Source: Sphingomonadales bacterium EhC05 (lineage in GTDB: Bacteria; Pseudomonadota; Alphaproteobacteria; Sphingomonadales; Sphingomonadaceae). Taken from it: DNA of 64,000 nucleotides. Under the pieces are notes generated by a model. The model had not been told where the DNA came from. It searched no databases and worked only from the letters and a program-made list of their open reading frames with translations. The DNA is taken from the NCBI GenBank assembly GCA_001650955.1, contig LXYP01000014.1, positions 32,755 through 96,754 on the forward strand, in the 5' to 3' direction. Both the position numbers and the translations under genes were made by a program. Each line of letters starts with the position of its first letter. Positions within the stretch are counted from its first letter, which is position 1. This document shows, piece by piece, positions 60,395 to 64,000 of the stretch.

Positions 60395-62605
60395 ATGGCG
60401 ACTTTGGTTCTCACCGCGGTCGGGACTGCGATAGGTGGGCCGCTGGGTGGTGCCTTGGGTGCAATTGCCGGGCAACAGATCGACCAGAATATCCTGTTCA
60501 AACCGAAGGGCAGGGAAGCGCCAAGGCTCCAGGATCTGGCGATCCAGACCTCAAGCTACGGCTCCCAAATCCCCCGGATATTCGGCAGGATGCGAGTGGC
60601 GGGAACGGTTGTCTGGGCGACCGACCTGAAGGAAACACGCACTTCCCAGGGCGGAGGCAAGAGGCGGCCTAGCACTCAGGTGTACAGCTATTCCGCCTGT
60701 TTCGCGGTGGCTTTGTCGAGCCCCGAGGTTCGGCAAATCGGCCGCATCTGGGCAGACGGGAAGCTATTGCGCGGCAGCAGGGGTGATTTCAAAACGCCCT
60801 GTACCTTCCGGTTCCTGCCCGGCAGCGAAGACCAGCAGGCAGATGGTTTTATCGCCAGCGCCGAATCCGGCGGTGCGACGCCCGCTTATCGCGGCCTGGC
60901 TCTGGCCATTTTCGAGGACATGGAACTGGCGGACTATGGCAATCGCATTCCTTCGCTGACGTTCGAGATTATTGCGGACGATGGCGCGGTTGGCCTGGCA
61001 CATATTCTGGATGATATTTCGCATGGCCGAATAAAGCTCGAATCAGGCGAAATGGTTGTCGGCTATTCCGCAAGTGGCGAAGATCAACGGACCGCGCTTG
61101 CGGCCCTGACCGAATCCATTCCAATGTCCTTTTCTTGTGATCCAGAAGCGATCGACCAGATTGCGGCGCGAGAACGCCATGTTGATCAGGCCGGGATCAT
61201 TGCAGTCACTGATGAAATATTTGTGCGGGCGTCCGACGGAGATGGATCCGGGCAGCTCGAACTTCAAACTCTTGCGGAGAATAAAGCTCCGAGACTATTA
61301 TCGCTGCGCTATTATGATCCATCGCGGGATTTTCAGGCGGGGATGCAAAATGCCTTTCGGGGAGGGCAAGGCAGAGCCATATTCAATCGTGATTTACCCG
61401 CTGCGATCAGCGCTTCTGACGCCAAGAAACTGGCTGCGCAGCAACTTTGGACATTTTATCAGGAACGGGCTGTTGCGCGCATCCAGATTGTTGACACCAG
61501 CCTGATATTGGATCCGGGCGCAACGGTTCAAATCTCAGATATGCCTGGTTTCTGGCGGGTTCGAAATCGGGATATTGCGCGCGGCTTTTCGCAAGTGCAG
61601 TTGTCCCGGGTGCCTGGCTTGGGCGACCTTGTGGTAGCTGCGGATCATGGGCGAGCCGTGCCGGATAGCGATCAATTGGCGGGGATGACCCGCTTGGCCC
61701 TCGTCGATCTGCCGTTCGCAATGGATGCCCCGACACAGCCGTCTGCGCAACCACGTCTATATATGCTCGGCGCAGGAGATGCGGGTTGGCGCAAGGCTGA
61801 GGTTTTCCGGGCAGATGCCAATGGGGATATTAGCGATTTTGTCGGGAATATCCCGGCACCGTCCGTGATGGGCAAGACCCTCAATCGGCTGGGTGACGCA
61901 AATCCAACCCATATCGACAGGCTCAACAGCATCATTATCGACCTGCACAATGACTCGATGCGGCTCTCAAATGCGGATGATGAGCGGTTGCTCGCAGGCG
62001 ATAATATCGCGATGATCGGCACTGAGATAATTCAGTTCGCTGAAGCCGCGCCCATAAGTGGCACGCGTTACCGCCTGTCGCGTATGATTCGGGGACTAGG
62101 TTGCACAGAGGGTGAAACCGGGAACCATCTTGCCGATGAAGATTTCGTCATGCTCGACGCTTCGACGACGCTGGAACTCGACCCGGTTCATTATGATCCT
62201 TTCGTAGAGGCGACATTTTTCGCCTTAGGCCGTGATGATCCCGAGCCCGTACCGGCGACACATATGTCTCCGGGGCGAGCGCTTCTCCCGTGGTCGCCGG
62301 TTCATCCCCGCTCGTATTTCAGCTCGGACGGCGATCTCGAAATCCGGTGGACGAGACGATCCCGCGCCGGGTTGGTCTGGGCCGATCATGTCGAAGTTCC
62401 AATCGCCGAGGAATCGGAAAAATATCGGCTAGTCGTTGCCTCTGATCTCGGCAATGTGATCGAAACCAGTGCGCCTTGGACCGTCATTGCAGCCGATCAG
62501 ATTCAGCAGTTTCGCGACGCTGAGGTCGAACAACTGCAGATTCATATCCATCAGCTCGGTCGTCATGGCCAGTCCAAACCCTGTTTGATTTCGATCACGC
62601 TCTAA
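60395..62605 (+). CDS. Host-specificity tail protein (g15), short form
   Basis: This 736-residue central fibre/hub protein starts MATLVLTAVGTAIGGPLGGA, then IPRIFGRMRVAGTVVWATDL and SYSACFAVALSSPEVRQIGR, and has a phage-tail-3-like region in the middle with fibronectin-like C-terminal parts. R. capsulatus g15 is much longer and contains a TIM-barrel (GTA_TIM) domain; I see no room or motif for it here. Instead the TIM-like segment sits on g12. It probably binds recipient surfaces. The ATG follows AGGAGGGATAGG. Confidence 0.8.
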   Translation: MATLVLTAVGTAIGGPLGGALGAIAGQQIDQNILFKPKGREAPRLQDLAIQTSSYGSQIPRIFGRMRVAGTVVWATDLKETRTSQGGGKRRPSTQVYSYSACFAVALSSPEVRQIGRIWADGKLLRGSRGDFKTPCTFRFLPGSEDQQADGFIASAESGGATPAYRGLALAIFEDMELADYGNRIPSLTFEIIADDGAVGLAHILDDISHGRIKLESGEMVVGYSASGEDQRTALAALTESIPMSFSCDPEAIDQIAARERHVDQAGIIAVTDEIFVRASDGDGSGQLELQTLAENKAPRLLSLRYYDPSRDFQAGMQNAFRGGQGRAIFNRDLPAAISASDAKKLAAQQLWTFYQERAVARIQIVDTSLILDPGATVQISDMPGFWRVRNRDIARGFSQVQLSRVPGLGDLVVAADHGRAVPDSDQLAGMTRLALVDLPFAMDAPTQPSAQPRLYMLGAGDAGWRKAEVFRADANGDISDFVGNIPAPSVMGKTLNRLGDANPTHIDRLNSIIIDLHNDSMRLSNADDERLLAGDNIAMIGTEIIQFAEAAPISGTRYRLSRMIRGLGCTEGETGNHLADEDFVMLDASTTLELDPVHYDPFVEATFFALGRDDPEPVPATHMSPGRALLPWSPVHPRSYFSSDGDLEIRWTRRSRAGLVWADHVEVPIAEESEKYRLVVASDLGNVIETSAPWTVIAADQIQQFRDAEVEQLQIHIHQLGRHGQSKPCLISITL

Positions 62606-62651
62606 ACTCAATTTGCCATCCTCCTCCTGCTGAGAATATGAAAGGGAAATC

Positions 62652-63101
62652 ATGCCTATTCTTGAAACAGCGCGTTTTGCATTGCCGCTACTTGCCGCTG
62701 GGCAGGCCCAAAAAGAGCTTTTTCACAATGAAGCTCTTATCCTCGTAGATTTTTTGCTAAATCCCGTGGTGGAATCTATCGTCTCAGATCCGCAATCATT
62801 GAATCCACAGGCGGGGCAATCATGGTTAGTGGGCGCTGATCCTGAAGCGGAATGGTCAGGCTATGAAGATCATATTGCGGGATGGTCCGCCAATGGATGG
62901 ATATTCATCAAGCCATTTGATTTTCTGGAGATCTCAATTTCGGCAAGCGGGGTCACTGCGGTCTATCGCGGGTCCTGGCAGATTCCCGAAGTGGTCGTTG
63001 ATCCCACGGGTGGGCAAGTTGTCGATATAGAGGCGCGCAATGCTATCGATTCGGTTCTCCAGATACTCAGGGAAAGAGGATTTTTTGCAGCCGGAAGCTA
63101 A
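62652..63101 (+). CDS. DUF2793 protein at the end of the GTA cluster
   Basis: This 149-residue protein starts at ATG 62652 after AAAGGGA and begins MPILETARFALPLLAAGQAQ, continuing KELFHNEALILVDFLL, the DUF2793 signature. DUF2793 domains occur at the N-termini of phage fibre or spike proteins and near GTA clusters. Here the C-terminus is short (VDIEARNAIDSVLQILRERG), so it might be an adaptor that needs a partner fibre. It begins 46 nt after g15 and seems to be the last gene of the cluster. Confidence 0.83.
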   Translation: MPILETARFALPLLAAGQAQKELFHNEALILVDFLLNPVVESIVSDPQSLNPQAGQSWLVGADPEAEWSGYEDHIAGWSANGWIFIKPFDFLEISISASGVTAVYRGSWQIPEVVVDPTGGQVVDIEARNAIDSVLQILRERGFFAAGS

Positions 63102-63290
63102 TCCGCATCAATCCGGTTAGGAAAATCGCAAATCGGACGATTTGGGCCTGAGTAACCACGCTTTTTTGACGTAAATGGCGAAAATGGCGACATTTTCGCA
63201 ACAGTTCTTGAATTTGGCTGCTTGCACTGTTTCATGGCCCCCGTTATAAAGCGCTGTGAAATTAGAACCTAGATAAGAAGGGGAATTTAA
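63102..63290. promoter_or_regulatory. Intergenic region with promoter of the OmpA-like gene
   Basis: This 189-base gap contains a perfect 9-bp hairpin GCGAAAATG-GCGA-CATTTTCGC (63178-63199) and a sigma70-type promoter: TTGCAC (63222-63227), 17 bases, TATAAA (63245-63250). Transcription would start near 63257. The hairpin may end GTA transcription, although no T tract follows. Confidence 0.7.
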
Positions 63291-64000
63291 ATGCGGAAGC
63301 TAGCCATAGGATTGGCACTTGCCTCCACGGCGCTTACGACACCTGCTCATGCCAGAGACGATCAATGGTATGTAGGCGTAGAAGGCGGCGCGATGGTTGT
63401 CGAAGATAACTCGCTTGACGTTGCAGGAATTGCAAATGCATTCGAAGTTGACCATGATACGGGATATGATCTCGACGCGATTGTCGGTTATGACTTCGGA
63501 GGTTTCCGTCTGGAAGCTGAAGTTGGTTATAAATCGGCTGCTGCAGAGCGGCTCCAAGCCGGTGCACCAGGCGTTCCGCCAAATGCAACTGGCGCAGGAC
63601 GGCCAATAACTGGTGTGTTTCCAATCAACGGCGAAGTCAATGCGCTCAGCTTCATGCTGAACGGCTTGCTCGATTTCGGCGATGATGACGGCATTCAAGG
63701 TTTTGCCGGCGCTGGTGTTGGTGTTGCTCGTACCGAGATCACCAATATTTTCGCAGGACCATATCTTGATGATTCGGATACCGGACTGGCTTGGCAATTG
63801 CTTGCTGGCATCCGCGCACCCCTGTCAGACAGCTGGGATGTTGGTTTGAAATATCGCTTCTTCAATGCGGACAAGATCAATCTTGTCGATCAGCTTGGTC
63901 GCGCTACGGACACCCGTCTGCGTACCCATTCAGTCTTGGGTAGCTTGATTTACAACTTTGGCGGCGAAGCACCACCACCACCTCCGCCTCCAACACCACC
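63291..64000 (+). CDS. OmpA-like outer-membrane beta-barrel protein (3' end outside window)
   Basis: The open frame from ATG 63291 runs off the right edge (236 codons seen). AAGGGGA lies about seven bases before the ATG. A signal peptide MRKLAIGLALASTALTTPAH ends near AHA. Amphipathic barrel strands follow (DQWYVGVEGGAMVVEDNSLD, YDLDAIVGYDFGGFRLEAEV, SFMLNGLLDFGDD, WDVGLKYRFF, SVLGSLIYNFG). The last visible residues are APPPPPPPTPP, the proline linker that normally leads into a peptidoglycan-binding OmpA domain. It probably anchors the outer membrane to the cell wall; the C-domain is unseen. Confidence 0.85.
   Translation, partial: MRKLAIGLALASTALTTPAHARDDQWYVGVEGGAMVVEDNSLDVAGIANAFEVDHDTGYDLDAIVGYDFGGFRLEAEVGYKSAAAERLQAGAPGVPPNATGAGRPITGVFPINGEVNALSFMLNGLLDFGDDDGIQGFAGAGVGVARTEITNIFAGPYLDDSDTGLAWQLLAGIRAPLSDSWDVGLKYRFFNADKINLVDQLGRATDTRLRTHSVLGSLIYNFGGEAPPPPPPPTP

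Noticed and set aside
1..64000. CRISPR arrays, rRNA operons and insertion sequences
   Set aside because: No regularly spaced direct repeats, no rRNA sequence and no transposase-like frames with inverted ends were seen on either strand.

Overview
The window looks like a chromosomal segment of an alphaproteobacterium of the order Sphingomonadales. The evidence is a complete sphingomonad-type gene transfer agent (GTA) cluster, a CpdR-type regulator next to an N-formylglutamate amidohydrolase, the split pntAA/pntAB/pntB transhydrogenase with a tiny aa3-oxidase subunit IV gene in front, exosortase-A-associated polysaccharide genes, an rpmF-plsX-fabH block, and REP repeats whose translation reads RPEPVEG. 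The moderate base composition outside the GTA suggests a Sphingorhabdus/Parasphingorhabdus-like lineage, but that is inference.

Layout. 1-1500: a more A+T-rich accessory stretch with two overlapping AlpA/excisionase-like HTH genes and two unknown minus-strand genes, closed by tandem minus-strand terminators (1691-1763). 2060-9713: core genes (lipoprotein, MscS channel, thiolase, ABM protein, exosortase-A-type O-glycosylation ligase and glycosyltransferase, and a membrane-anchored unknown). 9720-13188: an S24/LexA-CI-like regulator facing two small unknown genes across palindromic sites, then GrpB and MBL-fold genes and a HExxH protein gene split by an in-frame TGA. 13793-17877: MAPEG, rpmF-plsX-fabH, an AraC-type regulator and tRNA-Val(GAC). 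17921-26121: cpdR-like gene, N-formylglutamate amidohydrolase, a probable small RNA, SapC, an FAD oxidoreductase, a DEAD-box helicase, a lipoprotein and an NtrC-type regulator. 26290-29337: the pnt operon. 29718-37691: Asp/Glu racemase, beta-helix protein plus diheme cytochrome pair, GFA, DUF2147, a Bcr/CflA-type transporter, a pentapeptide-repeat/LprI-like protein and DNA polymerase IV. 37688-46979: TonB receptor, gshA, YqaA, Na+/alanine symporter, DUF2855 and a cNMP-binding patatin.

47247-63101 is a GTA structural cluster in the order known from Rhodobacter capsulatus GTA: small terminase (g1), large terminase (g2), portal (g3), a DUF6127 protein, prohead protease (g4), capsid (g5), connectors (g6, g7), a 72-residue unknown, g8, g9, g10, g10.1, a short tape measure (g11), g12, g13, g14 and g15, then a DUF2793 gene. 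A good sigma70-type promoter lies in front at 47091-47119. It is unusual in four ways: a signal-peptide DUF5694 gene with its own promoter-like sequence and intrinsic terminator sits between g4 and g5; REP doublets are translated in frame inside g2 and g4; g12 carries a large TIM-barrel-like N-terminal extension while g15 is short; and the mRNA leader holds a terminator-like hairpin. The window ends in a truncated gene for an OmpA-like outer-membrane beta-barrel protein (63291 onward).
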